Assembly (NCBI RefSeq): GCF_015704865.1
Contig: NZ_JADQTO010000007.1
Coordinates: forward strand, 372,001-436,000
Reading direction: 5' to 3'
Origin: Actinoplanes aureus
Lineage (GTDB): Bacteria; Actinomycetota; Actinomycetes; Mycobacteriales; Micromonosporaceae
Length of the DNA: 64,000 nucleotides
Numbering within the stretch: position 1 is the stretch's first letter; each line of letters opens with the position of its first letter. The notes below the pieces were generated by a model that made no database searches, was not told the DNA's origin, and worked only from the letters and a program-made list of their open reading frames with translations. This document shows positions 32,586 to 49,600 of this stretch, piece after piece. The translations under genes and the position numbers were made by a program.

Positions 32586-33229
32586 TTGTCGCCCTCCTCG
32601 GACTTCTCGGACCCGCCCAGGAACTCGTCGAGCGCGACCTTCGTGAAGACCACCTCGTCGGCGACCAGCACGTCATAGGTGTTCAGCTGGCCGGCCTCGA
32701 TGAGGTGCACGGTCGGCTCGTTACGCAGCGACACCCAGTTCAGCTCGTCCTGGCTGTCCAGAACGACGAGAACCTTGGTGGTCTGGGCGACCTTGCGCAG
32801 CGTCGCGACGGCGGCCTTGGTCGACGGCTTCTCGCCGCTGACGAAGGACTCGACCACGAACACGCGGCCGTCCCGGGCCCGGTCGGAGAGGGCGCCACGC
32901 AGCGCGGCGGCCTTCATCTTCTTCGGGGTCCGCTGGCTGTAGTCACGCGGCACGGGACCGTGCACGACGCCACCACCGGTGAACTGCGGCGCGCGGATCG
33001 AGCCCTGACGGGCGCGACCGGTGCCCTTCTGCTTGTACGGCTTCTTGCCGCCGCCGGCGACCTCGCCGCGGCTCTTCGCCTTGTGCGTACCCTGCCGGGC
33101 CGCGGCCAGCTGCGCCACGACGACCTGGTGCATCAGCGGGATGTTCGCCTGGACGTCGAAGACGTTGCCGGGCAGCTCGACCGAGCCGGCCTTGTTGCCC
33201 TCGGCGTTGATCACGTCAACCGAGCTCAC
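32582..33229 (-). CDS. rplD: 50S ribosomal protein L4
   Basis: 215 residues. The extended loop that reaches the exit tunnel reads [19 protein letters not shown], wild type in length and charge. In E. coli L4 represses the S10 operon by attenuation in its leader. Overlaps rplC by four bases. Confidence 0.97.
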   Translation of the reverse strand: MSSVDVINAEGNKAGSVELPGNVFDVQANIPLMHQVVVAQLAAARQGTHKAKSRGEVAGGGKKPYKQKGTGRARQGSIRAPQFTGGGVVHGPVPRDYSQRTPKKMKAAALRGALSDRARDGRVFVVESFVSGEKPSTKAAVATLRKVAQTTKVLVVLDSQDELNWVSLRNEPTVHLIEAGQLNTYDVLVADEVVFTKVALDEFLGGSEKSEEGDK

Positions 33230-33876
33230 TTGGCACCGCCCTTCTTAGCCGCGGAACGGACCAGGATCAGCGCGCCCTTGGGACCGGGCACCGCACCCCT
33301 GACCAGGATCAGGTTGCGCTCAGCGTCGACCGCCTGGATGACCAGGTTCTGCACGGTGAAGCGCTTGCCACCCATGCGACCGGCCATCTTGACGCCCTTG
33401 AAGACACGACCCGGGGTCGCGCAGGCGCCGATCGAACCGGGCGAGCGGTGCTTGCGCTCGACACCGTGGCTGGCGCGCAGACCGTGGAAGCCGTGCCGCT
33501 TCATGACACCGGCGTAGCCCTTGCCCTTGGTCTTACCGGTGACGTCGATCGGCGTGCCCGCCGCGAACGCCTCGACGGTGACTTCCTGGCCGAGCTCGTA
33601 CTCGCCGGCGTCGGTGGTGCGCAGCTCCACGAGGTGGCGCCGCGGCGAAACACCGGCCTTGGCGAACTGGCCGCTCTCCGGCTTGTTCACCTTGCGCGGG
33701 TCGATCGCACCGTACGCCAGCTGGACCGCGGAGTAGCCGTCCTTCTCATCGGTACGGACCTGGGTCACGACGCAAGGGCCGGCCTGCACCACGGTTACCG
33801 GGACGACCTTGTTGTTGTCCCAGACCTGGGTCATGCCGAGCTTGGCGCCCAGGATCCCCTTTACTTGCCTGTCCAT
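33226..33876 (-). CDS. rplC: 50S ribosomal protein L3
   Basis: 216 residues with [20 protein letters not shown] at the start and the internal loop [21 protein letters not shown] that approaches the peptidyl-transferase centre. Ten bases after rpsJ. Confidence 0.97.
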   Translation of the reverse strand: MDRQVKGILGAKLGMTQVWDNNKVVPVTVVQAGPCVVTQVRTDEKDGYSAVQLAYGAIDPRKVNKPESGQFAKAGVSPRRHLVELRTTDAGEYELGQEVTVEAFAAGTPIDVTGKTKGKGYAGVMKRHGFHGLRASHGVERKHRSPGSIGACATPGRVFKGVKMAGRMGGKRFTVQNLVIQAVDAERNLILVRGAVPGPKGALILVRSAAKKGGAK

Positions 33877-33886
33877 TGTCCGGTCC

Positions 33887-34195
33887 CTACAGCTTGATCT
33901 CGATGTCGACGCCAGCCGGCAGGTCGAGGCGCATGAGCGAGTCGACCGTCTTCGGAGTCGGGTCGATGATGTCGATCAGACGCTTGTGCGTGCGCATCTC
34001 GAAGTGCTCGCGCGAGTCCTTGTACTTGTGCGGCGAACGGATCACGCAGAAACGGTTGATCTCCGTGGGCAGCGGCACCGGGCCCGCGACCTGCGCCCCG
34101 GTACGCGTCACCGTCTCGACGATCTTCCGCGCCGAGGAGTCGACGACCTCGTGGTCATAGGCCTTGAGCCGGATGCGGATCTTCTGTCCCGCCAT
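33887..34195 (-). CDS. rpsJ: 30S ribosomal protein S10
   Basis: 102 residues, [19 protein letters not shown] start, also known as NusE in antitermination. First gene of the S10 operon with a leader of about 300 bases that holds several hairpins and the 19-base element shared with rpsL. Confidence 0.97.
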
Positions 34196-34541
34196 GGTGG
34201 CTTCTGTTTCCTTCTCTCGATGCCGCTACGTGCGGAAGCGGGTGGCCTCCGCATGCCCGCAGGACCGTTGATCCTGCGTTGTCCGACCCCCGCGGTCGGG
34301 CGTGTCGCGCCTTGTCTCAGAATGCTGGGCACTCTGATCCCGCTCCCGGCACTTGAACTCAGCACCTGAAGCGAGTCGATCGCGAGGATCTGGGGCGCCG
34401 GGCGGCAAAGGAACACACCCGGACACCCGGCGAGGGTGGGTACCTGACAGAGCCGGTTTAACCCGAGCCAGCTACCCACCCCGCGCGGACGCAACCTGAC
34501 TAGTATGCCGGATTGTCTCCAGCAACGCTAATCGGGTCACC
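34196..34541 (-). promoter_or_regulatory. S10 operon leader and promoter region
   Basis: No gene. On the minus strand a -10-like TACTAG (34500-34505) lies about 300 bases before rpsJ. The -35 region is poor (GCGTTG at 17 bases). Three inverted repeats follow in the leader: around 34285-34300 (CCGACC-CCCGC-GGTCGG on the plus strand), 34259-34277 (GCAGGA/TCCTGC) and 34231-34253 (TGCGGA/TCCGCA). This structured leader is a good place for autoregulation. Confidence 0.6.
34289..34307 (-). repeat. 19-base leader element shared with rpsL, rpsJ copy
   Basis: CGACACGCCCGACCGCGGG on the minus strand, 93 bases before the rpsJ start codon. It is identical to the copy at 39026-39044, 97 bases before rpsL. 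Here its second half forms a hairpin with the bases that follow. Confidence 0.85.
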
Positions 34542-34576
34542 GATGGTCGCTCACGACACAGTCGTGAGCGACCATC
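34542..34576 (-). terminator. Terminator hairpin after tuf
   Basis: A 16-bp perfect stem (GATGGTCGCTCACGAC/GTCGTGAGCGACCATC) with a three-base loop, two bases after the tuf stop. No U tract. It ends the str operon. Confidence 0.85.
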
Positions 34577-34578
34577 AA

Positions 34579-35772
34579 TCACTTGTTGATCTTCGTGACC
34601 GTTCCGGCGCCGACGGTGCGGCCACCCTCACGGATCGCGAACTTCAGGCCCTGCTCCATGGCGATCGGCTGGATCAGCTTCACGGACATGGAGGTGGAGT
34701 CGCCGGGCATGACCATCTCGGTGCCCTCGGGCAGCGTGACGACGCCGGTGACGTCCGTGGTGCGGAAGTAGAACTGCGGCCGGTAGTTCTGGAAGAACGG
34801 GGTGTGCCGGCCACCCTCCTCCTTCGAGAGGATGTAGACCTGGCCCTCGAACTCCGTGTGGGGAGTCGTGGTGCCCGGCTTCACGACGACCATGCCGCGC
34901 TCGACGTCCTCGCGCTTGATGCCGCGGAGCAGCAGACCGACGTTCTCACCCGCGCGGGCCTCGTCGAGCAGCTTGCGGAACATCTCGATGCCGGTGCAAA
35001 CGGTCTTGGTCGACTTCTCGCGGATACCGACGATCTCGACCTCCTCGTTCGGCTTGAGGATGCCACGCTCGGCGCGACCGGTCACCACGGTGCCACGACC
35101 GGTGATCGTGAAGACGTCCTCGATCGGCATGAGGAACGGCTTCTCGGTCTCACGCTCGGGCTGCGGGATCGCGGTGTCGACCGCGTTCATCAGCTCGAGG
35201 AGCTTGCCGGTCCACTCCGGGTCGCCCTCGAGCGCCTTGAGCGCCGAGACGCGGACGACCGGCAGGTCGTCGCCCGGGAACTCGTAGGTGCTGAGCAGCT
35301 CGCGGACCTCGAGCTCGACGAGCTCCAGGAGCTCCTCGTCCTCGACCATGTCGCTCTTGTTCAGGGCGACGACGATGTACGGAACGCCGACCTGGCGGGC
35401 CAGGAGCACGTGCTCCTTGGTCTGCGGCATCGGGCCGTCGGTGGCGGCCACGACCAGGATCGCGCCGTCCATCTGAGCGGCACCGGTGATCATGTTCTTG
35501 ATGTAGTCGGCGTGGCCGGGGCAGTCCACGTGCGCGTAGTGACGCGCCGCGGTCTGGTACTCGACGTGCGCGATCGAGATCGTGATGCCGCGGGCCTTCT
35601 CCTCCGGCGCCTTGTCGATCTCGTCGAACGGGGTGTACGGGTTCAGCTCGGGGAACTCGTCGTGCAGGACCTTCGTGATGGCCGCAGTCAGCGTCGTCTT
35701 ACCGTGGTCGATGTGACCAATGGTGCCGATGTTGACGTGCGGCTTAGTCCGCTCGAACTTCGCCTTCGCCAC
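34579..35772 (-). CDS. tuf: Elongation factor Tu
   Basis: 397 residues, three-domain GTPase delivering aminoacyl-tRNA. P-loop [17 protein letters not shown] and NKSD motifs are intact, and the C-terminus [15 protein letters not shown] is complete. Last gene of the str operon, 128 bases after fusA with a hairpin between them, so it may also have its own promoter. Confidence 0.98.
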   Translation of the reverse strand: MAKAKFERTKPHVNIGTIGHIDHGKTTLTAAITKVLHDEFPELNPYTPFDEIDKAPEEKARGITISIAHVEYQTAARHYAHVDCPGHADYIKNMITGAAQMDGAILVVAATDGPMPQTKEHVLLARQVGVPYIVVALNKSDMVEDEELLELVELEVRELLSTYEFPGDDLPVVRVSALKALEGDPEWTGKLLELMNAVDTAIPQPERETEKPFLMPIEDVFTITGRGTVVTGRAERGILKPNEEVEIVGIREKSTKTVCTGIEMFRKLLDEARAGENVGLLLRGIKREDVERGMVVVKPGTTTPHTEFEGQVYILSKEEGGRHTPFFQNYRPQFYFRTTDVTGVVTLPEGTEMVMPGDSTSMSVKLIQPIAMEQGLKFAIREGGRTVGAGTVTKINK

Positions 35773-35849
35773 TGGTGTCCTCCTGTGGACTGATTCTTCT
35801 TTTCGCCCGGCACGCCGATAAGGCGCTCAGGACTCTGTCGACTGCTCGT

Positions 35850-35880
35850 GCACGTGCGGCCCTCGACGGGCCGCACGTGC
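35850..35880 (-). terminator. Hairpin between fusA and tuf
   Basis: A 13-bp perfect stem GCACGTGCGGCCC/GGGCCGCACGTGC with a five-base loop, 20 bases after the fusA stop. It may cause partial termination or protect the fusA 3' end while tuf is expressed more strongly. Confidence 0.7.
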
Positions 35881-35900
35881 CTCAACGCGTCCGGCGGGGA

Positions 35901-38003
35901 TTAAGCGCCCGTAGCCTTAGCGATGATCTCCTTCGCCACGTTCGCGGGAACCTCGGCGTAGGAGTCGAACTGCATGCTGTAGCTAGCCCGGCCGGCAGTC
36001 TTCGACCGCAGGTCGCCGACGTAGCCGAACATCTCCGAGAGCGGCACCAGAGCCTTCACGACGCGAGCGCCGTGACGCTCCTCCATCGACTGGATCATGC
36101 CGCGGCGGGAGTTGAGGTCGCCGATGACGTCACCCATGTTGTCCTCAGGGGTGGTGACCTCAACGGCCATCATCGGCTCGAGGAGAGCCGGGTCGGCCCT
36201 GCGGGCCGCTTCCTTCATCGCCATGGAGCCGGCGATCTTGAACGCCATCTCGGACGAGTCGACCTCGTGGTACTGCCCGTCCAGGAGCGTGAACTTCACA
36301 CCGACCAGCGGGTAGCCGGCAAGCACGCCGTACTGCAGCGAGTCCTGCGCACCCGCGTCCACCGAGGGGATGAATTCCTTGGGGATACGGCCACCGGTCA
36401 CGGCGTTGACGAACTCGTAGGTCGGGCCGTCGGCGTCGAGCGGCAGCGGCTCGACCTTGACGATGACCTTCGCGTACTGGCCGGAGCCACCGGTCTGCTT
36501 CTTGTGGACGTAGTCGATCTTGTCCACCGTGCCGCGGATGGTCTCGCGGTACGCCACCTGCGGCTTGCCGATGTTCGCTTCGACGCTGAACTCGCGGCGC
36601 ATGCGGTCCACCAGGATGTCCAGGTGGAGCTCGCCCATGCCGGCGATGATCGTCTGACCGGTCTCCTCGTCGTTGAAGACGCGGAAGGTCGGGTCCTCCT
36701 CGGCCAGGCGCTGGATCGCGGTGCCCAGCTTCTCCTGGTCCGACTTGGTCTTCGGCTCGATGGCGACCTGGATGACCGGCTCCGGGAACGTCATCGACTC
36801 CAGGATGACCGGCTTGGCCGGGTCGCAGAGCGTGTCACCGGTGGTGGTCTGCTTCAGACCCTGGACGGCGATGATGTCGCCGGCCTGCGCGGTGTTGCGC
36901 TCCTCACGCTTGTTCGCGTGCATCTGGTAGATCTTGCCGATTCGCTCTTTACGGTCCTTGGTGGAGTTGATCACCTGGGTACCGGTCTCGAGCGTGCCGG
37001 AGTAGACCCGGACGTACGTCAGCTTGCCGAGGTGCTTGTCGGTCTGGATCTTGAAGGCCAGCGCCGAGAAGGGCTCGTCGTTCGACGGCTTACGCAGCAG
37101 CGGGGTCTCGCCGTCGGTCGCGGTGCCCTCGATCGCCGGGATGTCCAGCGGCGACGGAAGGAACTCGACGACCGCGTCGAGCATGGGCTGCACGCCCTTG
37201 TTCTTGAAGGCCGAGCCACAGAGAACCGGGTTGGCCTTGCTGGCGATCGTGGCGCGCCGGATGGCGGCCCGGATCTCCTCGACCGAGAGCTCCTCGCCCT
37301 CGAGGTACTTCTCCATCACCGAGTCGTCGACGTCGGCGAGGGTCTCGATCAGCTTCTCGCGCCACTCGGCGGCGGAGTCCGCGAGGTCGGCCGGAACGGC
37401 CTCGATCGCGTAGTCCTCACCCTTCTGGGTCTCGCCGCGCCAGGTGAGGGCGCGCATCTCGATCAGGTCGACGACGCCGATGTGGTCGCCCTCGAGGCCG
37501 ATCGGGATCTGCAACACCAGCGGGGTGGCGTTCAGCCGGTCGATCATCATCTGCACGCAGCGGAAGAAGTCGGCACCGGTCCGGTCGAGCTTGTTGACGA
37601 AGCACATCCGGGGGACGTCGTACTTGTCCGCCTGCCGCCAGACGTTCTCGGTCTGCGGCTCCACGCCGGCAACACCGTCGTAGACCGCGACCGCACCGTC
37701 GAGCACACGCAGCGACCGCTCGACCTCGACCGTGAAGTCGACGTGGCCGGGCGTGTCGATGATCTGGATCGTGTGACCCTTCCACTCGCACTTGGTGGCG
37801 GCGGAGGTGATGGTGATACCGCGTTCCTGCTCCTGCTCCATCCAGTCCATGACGGCGGCGCCCTCGTGGACCTCACCGATCTTGTACGTGATGCCGGTGT
37901 AGAACAGGATCCGCTCAGTCGTCGTGGTCTTACCAGCGTCGATATGCGCCATGATGCCGATGTTGCGTACCTTGGCGAGCGCGTCTGCGGCGGCCACTTC
38001 CAT
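35901..38003 (-). CDS. fusA: Elongation factor G
   Basis: 700-residue translocase GTPase. [19 protein letters not shown] carries the P-loop, DTPGHVDFT the G3 motif, [10 protein letters not shown] the G4 motif. All five domains are present by length. Third gene of the str operon, 78 bases after rpsG. Confidence 0.98.
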   Translation of the reverse strand: MEVAAADALAKVRNIGIMAHIDAGKTTTTERILFYTGITYKIGEVHEGAAVMDWMEQEQERGITITSAATKCEWKGHTIQIIDTPGHVDFTVEVERSLRVLDGAVAVYDGVAGVEPQTENVWRQADKYDVPRMCFVNKLDRTGADFFRCVQMMIDRLNATPLVLQIPIGLEGDHIGVVDLIEMRALTWRGETQKGEDYAIEAVPADLADSAAEWREKLIETLADVDDSVMEKYLEGEELSVEEIRAAIRRATIASKANPVLCGSAFKNKGVQPMLDAVVEFLPSPLDIPAIEGTATDGETPLLRKPSNDEPFSALAFKIQTDKHLGKLTYVRVYSGTLETGTQVINSTKDRKERIGKIYQMHANKREERNTAQAGDIIAVQGLKQTTTGDTLCDPAKPVILESMTFPEPVIQVAIEPKTKSDQEKLGTAIQRLAEEDPTFRVFNDEETGQTIIAGMGELHLDILVDRMRREFSVEANIGKPQVAYRETIRGTVDKIDYVHKKQTGGSGQYAKVIVKVEPLPLDADGPTYEFVNAVTGGRIPKEFIPSVDAGAQDSLQYGVLAGYPLVGVKFTLLDGQYHEVDSSEMAFKIAGSMAMKEAARRADPALLEPMMAVEVTTPEDNMGDVIGDLNSRRGMIQSMEERHGARVVKALVPLSEMFGYVGDLRSKTAGRASYSMQFDSYAEVPANVAKEIIAKATGA

Positions 38004-38049
38004 CCCTACTTTTCTTCGTCGTCGTCTCGTGGACCGGTACGACTGCCGT

Positions 38050-38069
38050 GGCCCGGCGAATGCCGGGCC
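38050..38069 (-). terminator. Small hairpin between rpsG and fusA
   Basis: An eight-bp perfect stem GGCCCGGC/GCCGGGCC with a four-base loop, 12 bases after the rpsG stop. Intercistronic; probably attenuating or protective rather than a full terminator. Confidence 0.5.
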
Positions 38070-38081
38070 GTCAGCAGGGTC

Positions 38082-38552
38082 TTACCAGCGGTAGTGCGCG
38101 AAGGCCTTGTTGGACTCCGCCATCTTGTGAGTGTCCTCGCGCCGCTTGACGGCGGCACCCAGACCGTTGCTGGCGTCGAGCAACTCGTTCTGGAGACGCT
38201 CGATCATGGTCTTCTCACGGCGGGCCTTCGAGTACTGGACCAGCCAGCGCAGGCCGAGAGTGGTCTGCCGCGGGGTACGGACCTCGACCGGCACCTGGTA
38301 GGTCGCGCCACCGACGCGGCGGCTGCGAACCTCGAGGGTCGGCTTCACGTTGTCCATCGCGCGCTTGAGGATGACCACCGGGTCGGTGCCGCTCTTCTCG
38401 CGGCAGCCCTCCAGTGCGCCGTACACGATGCGCTCGGCGAGCTGACGCTTGCCGCCGATCAGGATCTTGTTGACCAGCTGAGTTACCAGCGGGGAGTTGT
38501 ACACCGGGTCAGCGACCACAGGGTGGCGCGGAGCGGGTCCCTTACGCGGCAT
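38082..38552 (-). CDS. rpsG: 30S ribosomal protein S7
   Basis: 156 residues from the ATG at 38552 ([19 protein letters not shown]), one base after the rpsL stop. The longer frame to 38681 reads only rpsL sequence. Nucleates the 30S head and in E. coli represses the str operon. Confidence 0.97.
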   Translation of the reverse strand: MPRKGPAPRHPVVADPVYNSPLVTQLVNKILIGGKRQLAERIVYGALEGCREKSGTDPVVILKRAMDNVKPTLEVRSRRVGGATYQVPVEVRTPRQTTLGLRWLVQYSKARREKTMIERLQNELLDASNGLGAAVKRREDTHKMAESNKAFAHYRW

Positions 38553-38553
38553 G

Positions 38554-38928
38554 TCAGCTCTTCTCCTTCTTCGCGCCGTAACGGCTGCGTGCCTGCTTGC
38601 GGTTGCGGACACCCTGGGTGTCCAGCGAACCGCGGACGATCTTGTAGCGGACGCCCGGGAGGTCCTTAACACGACCGCCACGCACGAGCACGATCGAGTG
38701 CTCCTGCAGGTTGTGGCCGACGCCCGGGATGTACGCCGTGACCTCGATCTGGCTGCTGAGCTTCACACGAGCGACCTTGCGCAGCGCAGAGTTCGGCTTC
38801 TTGGGGGTGGTGGTGTACACGCGCGTGCACACGCCGCGCCGCTGAGGACTTCCCTTCAGCGCCGGCGTCTTCGTCTTGCTCGTCTTCGCCTGGCGGCCCT
38901 TACGGACCAGCTGCTGGATCGTGGGCAC
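38554..38928 (-). CDS. rpsL: 30S ribosomal protein S12
   Basis: 124 residues. Streptomycin-relevant K43 ([13 protein letters not shown]) and K88 ([10 protein letters not shown]) are the sensitive wild-type residues, and the modified Asp region is intact. First gene of the str operon, with a leader of about 265 bases and a near-consensus promoter. Confidence 0.98.
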   Translation of the reverse strand: MPTIQQLVRKGRQAKTSKTKTPALKGSPQRRGVCTRVYTTTPKKPNSALRKVARVKLSSQIEVTAYIPGVGHNLQEHSIVLVRGGRVKDLPGVRYKIVRGSLDTQGVRNRKQARSRYGAKKEKS

Positions 38929-39025
38929 CGGGTTTCTCCGCTCCCTTCGGCCGCTTCCTGTTTACGGCCGCACCGTGTGTTTCTGCCTCTGTGTGCGGAT
39001 CACCTCCAGGGAGGAGGTGCCCGCA

Positions 39026-39044
39026 CCCGCGGTCGGGCGTGTCG
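39026..39044 (-). repeat. 19-base leader element shared with rpsJ, rpsL copy
   Basis: CGACACGCCCGACCGCGGG on the minus strand, 97 bases before the rpsL start codon and identical to the copy at 34289-34307. The flanks of the two copies do not align, so the element itself is what is conserved. Confidence 0.85.
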
Positions 39045-39063
39045 TCCGGCTCACGGTCCCGCC

Positions 39064-39083
39064 ACGCGTGAAGCTTCACGCGT
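39064..39083. repeat. Perfect 20-base palindrome in the rpsL leader
   Basis: ACGCGTGAAGCTTCACGCGT is self-complementary with no loop bases. It lies about 120 bases downstream of the predicted rpsL transcription start, so it can act as an RNA hairpin or as a dimer-binding DNA site. Confidence 0.75.
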
Positions 39084-39201
39084 ACCGGGTCTAGTTCTGT
39101 GTCAGGGCCTGACCCTGATCTCGTCGTGCCGCAATACCCGTCGTACCTACCGATTCGGGTGCACGCACGAGTTGCCCGGGCGAGCCCGGGCACGAGGGGA
39201 A

Positions 39202-39230
39202 AGAGTACCCACCCCAAGCACCCAGGTCAA
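39202..39230 (-). promoter_or_regulatory. Promoter of the str operon
   Basis: TTGACC, a 17-base spacer, then TACTCT on the minus strand. This fits the housekeeping sigma consensus of actinobacteria closely and is the best promoter in the window. Transcription should start near 39195. Confidence 0.8.
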
Positions 39231-39344
39231 AATGAGCCCAGGCTCCCACGATGGACATCTCCGTATACCAGTGTACCGGGTAGTCCTGCGCGGCATCGCC
39301 GCGGTGCCGGATCCCACTGTCGGCCCACCTTCCGGCGGGTTCGA

Positions 39345-39899
39345 TCAGGACGTCTGCAACACCAGTCCCAACAGCAACGCCAGCAGACCGATTCCCGCGC
39401 CGATCCCGCCGCAGACGATCCCAGCGATGCCCAGGCCCCGCCCGGTGAAACGAACCTGGCCGGTCTGCCCCGAGCGACGGATCTGGCGCAACGCGATCAC
39501 CCCGGCTGTGATCGCCCCACTGCCGGCCAGCACGCAGAGCAGAGTGAACGCTCCGGTCACCAGTGCCGCCCAGTCTTCGGTGGTCCCGGCCAGGCCGAAA
39601 CAACCGGCCACCAAGGACACCAGGATGGTGCCGATGCCCGCGACCAGCGAGCCGATCGCCAGCCCGGATGTGATCGGCGCGACCCGCAGCTGAGCCAACC
39701 CGAACTCGGTCCCGCCCACGACGTCGACGCGTTCCAGTTCCCAGCCCGTGGTGGGCGGCGGCACCATCGGCGGCGCCGGGTACTGGTGAGCCCCGTACGG
39801 CGGCGGGGGGCCGAACTGTGGGTGCGGCGGCACCTGACCGGGATGACCGCCCGGCTGGTGCGGGGGTGGCGGGTAGGCGGCCCCTGGGTACTGGGTCAT
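39345..39899 (-). CDS. Proline-rich DUF4190-like membrane protein
   Basis: 184 residues. A Pro/His/Tyr/Gln-rich cytoplasmic head of about 55 residues precedes two or three hydrophobic segments (LAIGSLVAGIGTILVSLVAGCFGLA; GAFTLLCVLAGSGAITAGVIAL; GLGIAGIVCGGIGAGIGLLALLLGLVL). The layout resembles DUF4190 proteins, and the assignment is tentative. Located between rpoC and rpsL with the related short protein upstream. Confidence 0.75.
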   Translation of the reverse strand: MTQYPGAAYPPPPHQPGGHPGQVPPHPQFGPPPPYGAHQYPAPPMVPPPTTGWELERVDVVGGTEFGLAQLRVAPITSGLAIGSLVAGIGTILVSLVAGCFGLAGTTEDWAALVTGAFTLLCVLAGSGAITAGVIALRQIRRSGQTGQVRFTGRGLGIAGIVCGGIGAGIGLLALLLGLVLQTS

Positions 39900-39965
39900 A
39901 CCGAGAGCATGTCACCCGTACGAGCCGGTGCGCAGCCCGCCCGAGCCGCCGTTCGGCGGTCGTGA

Positions 39966-40313
39966 TCAGTCCGTGCCGGGCGCGAAGTCCTGACCCCCGG
40001 GGACGGTGGCCAGATGCAGCAGACCGGCGATCACCGCCACCACCAGGGAGGTCAGCGCCAGCACCAGGCCCGCCCAGGCGAGCCGGCGGCCGCGGCGTAG
40101 CCACGCCGAGCCGGTCAGATAGCCACCCGCGGCATACGCCTCCCGGTGGCTCTGCCGGGCCAGCACCAGCGCGACCGTGGCGGGAATCACGCCGCCCAGG
40201 AAGGGACCGGTGAGCAGGCCCACCAGGCCGAGCGCGAAGACCGCACGAGCCTTCGTGGCCGGCACCGGCTCCGGGTCCATCGGATGGCGCGTAGGCACCG
40301 CTGGAAGCGTCAC
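39966..40313 (-). CDS. Small two-to-three-helix membrane protein, DUF4190-like
   Basis: 115 residues with helices at AVFALGLVGLLTGPFLGGVIPATVALVLA and GRRLAWAGLVLALTSLVVAVIAGLL (spans only). The order of hydrophobic segments and the LARQSHREA-like linker resemble the 184-residue neighbour, so the two may be paralogues. Unknown function; 66 bases upstream of that gene. Confidence 0.7.
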   Translation of the reverse strand: MTLPAVPTRHPMDPEPVPATKARAVFALGLVGLLTGPFLGGVIPATVALVLARQSHREAYAAGGYLTGSAWLRRGRRLAWAGLVLALTSLVVAVIAGLLHLATVPGGQDFAPGTD

Positions 40314-40356
40314 CCGACCATTCTAGAAGCGCGCCCGGCGGGTGCCGGGAGACGCC

Positions 40357-40391
40357 GATGGGGCGGCCGCGCGATGCGCGACCGCCCCATC
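40357..40391 (-). terminator. Terminator hairpin after rpoC
   Basis: Stem GATGGGGCGG/CCGCCCCATC extended by an inner CCGCGC/GCGCGA-type pairing, 10 bases after the rpoC stop. No U tract. Confidence 0.8.
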
Positions 40392-40401
40392 AGAGCAACC
40401 C

Positions 40402-44292
<3,891 letters not shown>

Positions 44293-44343
44293 TTGGACTA
44301 TCCCTCGTGTTTCGTTGCTCGGGTGAATTCAAGGCCGGCGGGG

Positions 44344-44387
44344 GCGTCCCCGGCCGTGCTCAGTCGCCTGAACACAGCCGGGGACGC
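44344..44387 (-). terminator. Intercistronic hairpin between rpoB and rpoC
   Basis: An 11-bp perfect stem GCGTCCCCGGC/GCCGGGGACGC with a 22-base loop, seven bases after the rpoB stop. A processing or attenuation element is more likely than a full terminator because rpoC needs equal expression. Confidence 0.6.
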
Positions 44388-44393
44388 TCTCCG

Positions 44394-47834
<3,441 letters not shown>

Positions 47835-48347
47835 GATGCGTCCTTCCGAGGACCGGTGCTGCTATGCGGCTGAGTTGCTGATGCAACTGGTCTGCGTGCA
47901 CTCCAATGAGCCCCCGGGAAGTTATCCACATGGATATCCCGACAGGCATCAAGACAGAAGGCAGCGCAAACTAGCAGTGTAGCCGCTCGGCTAACCGCTG
48001 TCCAGCCCACACCCTGAGATGGCTCGCGGAACGTGTCCCCGCCGCTGTTGACCTGCGCATCTGTGGTCAACGCCGATGGCGGGGCCGCTCGGAAACGCGG
48101 CAACTCTCTCGGGTGCCGGTCGCAGGGATCGGCGTTAGACCGATTACCCACGGCGCGGCTGTCGCAAGCGCGGAAACTTGCTGATGTCAGCGTGCCTGTC
48201 AGCGGACACTCAGTCAAGGGCTGTGCCGCGGGTCGGACTGAGACGGTCATCCGCCCGGCGCACCAAAGGGACCTTAGCGCATGAAAAGCAAGCTTTGGCA
48301 GGCTTTGCCGACCCGCTCACGGGCGGTCGGATGACCTGCGGGAACAC
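47835..48347 (-). promoter_or_regulatory. rpoB upstream region, no gene
   Basis: About 510 bases between the rplL terminator and rpoB. It contains a candidate promoter (48189-48217), an inverted repeat TTGACC...GGTCAA at 48048-48070 and an AT-richer stretch around 47920-47990 that might hold a second promoter. In many bacteria rpoB is read from the rplJL transcript. The hairpin after rplL and this gap suggest a separate transcript here. Confidence 0.55.
48189..48217 (-). promoter_or_regulatory. Candidate rpoBC promoter
   Basis: TTGACT, a 17-base spacer, CACGCT on the minus strand, about 355 bases before rpoB. Good -35, imperfect -10. Confidence 0.45.
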
Positions 48348-48382
48348 CGATGGCGGCGATCCGTATCGGATCGCCGCCATCG
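48348..48382 (-). terminator. Terminator hairpin after rplL
   Basis: A 16-bp perfect stem CGATGGCGGCGATCCG/CGGATCGCCGCCATCG with a three-base loop, 25 bases after the rplL stop. It is followed by a short GTGTTCC. Separates rplJL from rpoBC. Confidence 0.8.
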
Positions 48383-48407
48383 ACGAGAAACGCTGTAGAG
48401 CGTTAGA

Positions 48408-48803
48408 TCACTTGAGGGTGACCTTGGCGCCTTCGCCCTCGAGCTTGGCCTTGGCGGCCTCGGCCTTCTCCTTGTTGACACCCTCGAGGATCGCCTTGGG
48501 GGCGGCCTCGACGGCGTCCTTGGCCTCCTTGAGGCCCAGGCCGGTCAGCTCACGCACGACCTTGATGACCTGGATCTTCTTGCCGCCGTCGCCCTCGAGA
48601 ACGACGTCGAACGAGTCCTTCTCGGCCTCGGCCTCGGGGGCACCGCCACCGGCAACCGGGCCGGTCGCGATCGCAACCGGAGCCGCGGCGGTGACCTCGA
48701 AGGTCTCCTCGAACTGCTTCACGAACTCAGAGAGCTCGATCAGCGTCATCTCCTTGAACGCGTCGAGCAGCTCGTCGGTGCTGAGCTTCGCCATGTCTGG
48801 CAA
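48408..48803 (-). CDS. rplL: 50S ribosomal protein L7/L12
   Basis: 131 residues. N-terminal dimer domain, Ala/Pro/Gly hinge near residues 38-55 and the C-terminal factor-binding domain ([21 protein letters not shown]). It forms the stalk with L10 and recruits elongation factors. 45 bases after rplJ. Confidence 0.98.
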   Translation of the reverse strand: MPDMAKLSTDELLDAFKEMTLIELSEFVKQFEETFEVTAAAPVAIATGPVAGGGAPEAEAEKDSFDVVLEGDGGKKIQVIKVVRELTGLGLKEAKDAVEAAPKAILEGVNKEKAEAAKAKLEGEGAKVTLK

Positions 48804-48848
48804 CCTTTCGTAGCTTTTGAACTAGAACGTGCGTGGTTCCGCGGCCGA

Positions 48849-49394
48849 TCAGGCCTCGGCGGAACCTTCCTTTTCGCGCTTCTCCTGCAGGGCCGCCCCG
48901 AGGCGAGCCACCTGCGCGAGCGGGGCCTGGAACAGACCGGCCGCCTTGGTCAGGTTGCCCTTCATGGCGCCGGCCAGCTTGGCCAGCAGCACCTCACGGG
49001 ACTCGAGGTCAGCGAGCTTGTTGACCTCGTCCGCCGTGAGAGCCTTGCCCTCGAAGACACCGCCCTTGATGACGAGAACGGGGTGGGCCTTGGCGAAGGC
49101 ACGAAGGCCCTTGGCCGCCTCGACCACATCGCCCCGCACGAAGGCGAGCGCGGTAGGACCGGTGAACAGCGCGTCGAGACCCTCGATGCCCGCGTCGGTC
49201 GCCGCACGCTTCGCGAGCGTGTTCTTCGCGACCGCGTACTTCGCCTCGCTGCCCAGCGAGCGACGGAGCTCGGTGAGCTCCTTCACGGTGAGGCCGCGGT
49301 ATTCGGTCAACACGGTGGCCGTCGAGGCACGGAAGTGATCCGTGAGCTCGGCAACGGCCGAAGCCTTGTCGGCCCGGACCGGCTTGTCCGCCAT
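48849..49394 (-). CDS. rplJ: 50S ribosomal protein L10
   Basis: 181 residues, stalk base protein that binds L7/L12 dimers. [19 protein letters not shown] start and the [16 protein letters not shown] block. GAGAGGAGG lies four bases before the ATG. A structured leader with an attenuator-like hairpin precedes it. Confidence 0.97.
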   Translation of the reverse strand: MADKPVRADKASAVAELTDHFRASTATVLTEYRGLTVKELTELRRSLGSEAKYAVAKNTLAKRAATDAGIEGLDALFTGPTALAFVRGDVVEAAKGLRAFAKAHPVLVIKGGVFEGKALTADEVNKLADLESREVLLAKLAGAMKGNLTKAAGLFQAPLAQVARLGAALQEKREKEGSAEA

Positions 49395-49440
49395 GTCCCT
49401 CCTCTCTCAGTGCTCAGCCACTGGTCGAGAGGGTCCGCAC

Positions 49441-49473
49441 AAAGCAAAACGCCCCGGCGCAGGGCACGGGGCG
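49441..49473 (-). terminator. Attenuator-like terminator in the rplJ leader
   Basis: Stem CGCCCCG/CGGGGCG with a ten-base loop, then TTTTGCTTT on the minus strand, about 45 bases before the rplJ start. It is one of the few hairpins here with a U tract. Because rplJ follows at once, an attenuator is more likely than a plain terminator. Confidence 0.65.
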
Positions 49474-49600
49474 AACTCAGGCACACGCGGACGCGGCCCA
49501 GAATCACGAACCGTTCTCCCTGCGCAGGTCGCCCGCTCACTACGGGACCTTCGGCCGCGACGTCCGTCTTACGACGGTCGTTGCGGCGACCAGCGGTCTA
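49474..49600 (-). ncRNA. Ribosomal protein L10 leader, probable
   Basis: The minus-strand sequence has the expected landmarks: CGGCCGAAGGTC, then GACCTGCGCAGGGAGAACGG, upstream of rplJ. It ends in the attenuator hairpin at 49441-49473, whose loop (CCCTGCGC on the transcript) can also pair with GCGCAGGG of the leader. L10 or L10-L12 complex binding would shift the balance. Boundaries are approximate. Confidence 0.6.

Larger units (their letters stand above)
38929..39344 (-). promoter_or_regulatory. str operon leader and promoter region
   Basis: No gene. It contains, from the distal side, the promoter at 39202-39230, a GCCCGGGC-rich inverted repeat near 39175-39190, a perfect palindrome at 39064-39083, the shared 19-base element at 39026-39044 and a purine-rich CACCTCCTCCCTGGAGGTG hairpin near 39002-39020. 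The long, ordered leader suggests post-initiation control. Confidence 0.7.
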
